DNA of 7,986 nucleotides, from positions 1 to 7,986 of the forward strand of contig DQNX01000111.1 in the NCBI GenBank assembly GCA_015658965.1, read 5' to 3'. The position numbers and the translations under genes are program-made. This DNA comes from Gammaproteobacteria bacterium. Its GTDB lineage: Bacteria > Pseudomonadota > Gammaproteobacteria > PS1 > Pseudothioglobaceae. This document shows positions 7,438-7,986 of this stretch, piece by piece. The number at the start of each line of letters is the position of its first letter. Position 1 is the stretch's first letter. The notes beneath the pieces are model-generated. The model was not told the origin of the DNA, did not search any database, and saw nothing but the letters and a program-made list of their open reading frames with translations.

Positions 7438-7466
7438 ATTATAGTTATTTTATACCACTAGCACAA
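7438..7466 (-). promoter_or_regulatory. Sigma70 promoter of the HTH-nadE gene
   Basis: On the minus strand TTGTGC (7466-7461) and a perfect TATAAT (7443-7438) are separated by 17 bases. The predicted transcription start is around 7430, giving a leader of roughly 27 bases. The spacer contains CTAGTGGTA, one arm of the nearby inverted repeat, so a protein bound there would block RNA polymerase. Confidence 0.7.
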
Positions 7467-7513
7467 GACATTCATTTTAGTTAAAAAATACTAGTAGTGG
7501 TAAAAATACTATA
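7440..7513. repeat. Imperfect inverted repeat in the nadE control region, candidate operator
   Basis: The left arm (7440-7461) ends in TACCACTAG. The right arm (7491-7513) starts CTAGTAGTGGTA and is its imperfect reverse complement: read on the same strand, both arms run TATAGT, then a T/A-rich stretch, then ACCACT and AG, with small indels. About 29 bases separate them. The left arm covers the -10 end and spacer of the nadE promoter. The right arm contains the self-palindrome TACTAGTA (partly at 7489-7496) and a TATAAT-like box but no matching -35. An operator role is inferred from position. Confidence 0.5.
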
Positions 7514-7578
7514 ATTATAATATAAGTAATTGATTTAACTATAAAAAACTAATATTTAAATTTTATTAAATAAAACCC

Positions 7579-7608
7579 TTTACAAGCAAAAAAAAGTGAT
7601 GGTATATT
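7579..7608 (+). promoter_or_regulatory. Sigma70 promoter of the Sel1-repeat pseudogene
   Basis: TTTACA (7579-7584) and TATATT (7603-7608) are separated by 18 bases, each close to consensus. Transcription would start near 7615, about 30 bases before the ATG. It diverges from the nadE promoter and appears intact although the gene is broken. Confidence 0.6.
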
Positions 7609-7614
7609 TCACTT
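7594..7614. promoter_or_regulatory. Dyad around the -10 box of the Sel1 pseudogene promoter
   Basis: AAGTGA (7594-7599) and its exact reverse complement TCACTT (7609-7614) flank 9 bases that include the TATATT -10 box. A dimeric repressor binding here would block the promoter. The spacing does not fit CRP (TGTGA-N6-TCACA). A six-base match in A+T-rich DNA may be chance. Confidence 0.3.
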
Positions 7615-7629
7615 AAATCAACAACAAAT

Positions 7630-7635
7630 AAGGGG
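7630..7635 (+). promoter_or_regulatory. Ribosome binding site of the Sel1-repeat pseudogene
   Basis: AAGGGG lies 9 bases before the ATG at 7645. It fixes this ATG as the ancestral start even though the frame from it stops after nine codons. Confidence 0.6.
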
Positions 7636-7644
7636 TAAATTGTT

Positions 7645-7957
7645 ATGAATCAAATGCACCAGCATCACTATTGATCTGCAACAAAGAGCCTATACAGGTG
7701 ATGCTAAAGCACAGTACGCTTTAGCCAATATTTTTCAAAAAGACATCCATGTTCAAAAGAATCCAAGTCATGCTTTTTACTGGTATCAGCGTGCTGCACA
7801 ACAAGGCAATTTATTGGCGCAATATAATTTATTTTTCTCGTATTTGTATGGTGATGGTATTTAGGCCGATATAGGGAAAGCTAATAAATGGTTTGCCAAA
7901 GCTCATGACAAAATCAGGTTCAATATTGGACAAACAAGTGCTCATTCAGCACTGTAA
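7645..7957 (+). pseudogene. Decayed Sel1-repeat (TPR-like) protein gene with a frameshift and an in-frame stop
   Basis: From the ATG the frame reads only MNQMHQHHY before TGA at 7672. The next frame, open from about 7652, reads SITIDLQQRAYTGDAKAQYA and continues with Sel1 signatures: AQYALANIFQ, then HAFYWYQRAAQQGN, then a second unit LAQYNLFFSYLYGDGI. One extra base near 7651-7655 (for example in CAAATGC) would explain the shift. A TAG at 7862-7864 interrupts the second unit at the variable position after GDGI, where CAG or AAG is plausible. The unit then resumes as ADIGKANKWFAKA, and the frame ends at TAA 7955. Sel1 proteins are solenoids mediating protein-protein contacts, often secreted or periplasmic, but no signal peptide is seen here. 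It is either a short two-repeat gene with two lesions or the remnant of a longer one. The partner and original role are unknown. Confidence 0.75.
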
Positions 7958-7986
7958 AGTACATCTAACTCATGACAAAATCAGGT
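7902..7986. repeat. 18-bp direct repeat, period 67, second copy at the window end
   Basis: CTCATGACAAAATCAGGT occurs at 7902-7919 and again, without mismatch, at 7969-7986, the last base of the window. The period of 67 bases is not a multiple of three, so this is not the 36-residue Sel1 periodicity. The first copy lies in the Sel1 pseudogene, encoding part of AHDKIRF. The second lies 12 bases beyond its last stop. Confidence 0.85.

Noticed and set aside
7404..7644. Small RNA, riboswitch or CRISPR in the divergent intergenic region
   Set aside because: Only promoters and two dyads are visible. There is no repeat-spacer pattern, and the predicted leaders (about 27-30 bases) are too short for a riboswitch.
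7937..7953. AGTGCT and AGCACT hairpin near the end of the Sel1 remnant
   Set aside because: It has a six-pair stem and five-base loop with no T-tract, so it is too weak to call a terminator.

Overview
The window looks like a piece of an A+T-rich gammaproteobacterial chromosome, possibly a whole contig, because it starts inside a gene and ends on a repeat. The gammaproteobacterial call rests on a SpoT-type bifunctional (p)ppGpp enzyme, IscX, and a tolB-pal-cpoB block. The A+T richness, the PabB subtype and the Sel1 remnant would fit a marine sulfur-oxidiser of the Thioglobaceae/SUP05 kind. That placement is a low-confidence guess from the sequence alone.

Layout, left to right. (1) Bases 2-1333 hold the 3' part of spoT: synthetase, TGS, zinc-finger/CC and ACT domains. 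(2) Bases 1334-1428 are a short intergenic region with a plausible sigma70 promoter. (3) Bases 1429-5554 are a tight same-strand run, iscX-tolB-pal-cpoB-pabB, with an ATGA overlap or gaps of 7 to 24 bases. It joins an iron-sulfur assembly accessory, three cell-envelope constriction proteins, and the chorismate-binding subunit of p-aminobenzoate (folate) synthesis. tolQRA, the rest of the isc operon and pabA are not in the window. (4) nadE (7403-5529, minus strand) is convergent with pabB, and their 3' ends overlap by 26 bases. (5) Bases 7404-7644 are a very A+T-rich divergent region with a strong promoter on each side and two dyad elements. (6) Bases 7645-7957 hold a decayed Sel1-repeat gene. 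(7) The last 85 bases carry an 18-bp direct repeat whose second copy ends exactly at the window edge.

The most unusual object is nadE. Its single uninterrupted reading frame fuses an N-terminal phage-type Cro/C1-like helix-turn-helix module of about 93 residues to a complete glutamine-dependent NAD+ synthetase. No conventional start codon lies near the domain junction. Its own promoter is overlapped by one arm of a long imperfect inverted repeat. This suggests, without proving, an NAD synthetase that binds its own control region, in the way NadR combines a DNA-binding domain with NAD-salvage enzyme domains. Other points of interest are a 24-bp perfect palindrome inside cpoB, an Ala in place of the usual PabB active-site Lys, and a dead Sel1 gene that keeps an intact promoter and ribosome binding site.
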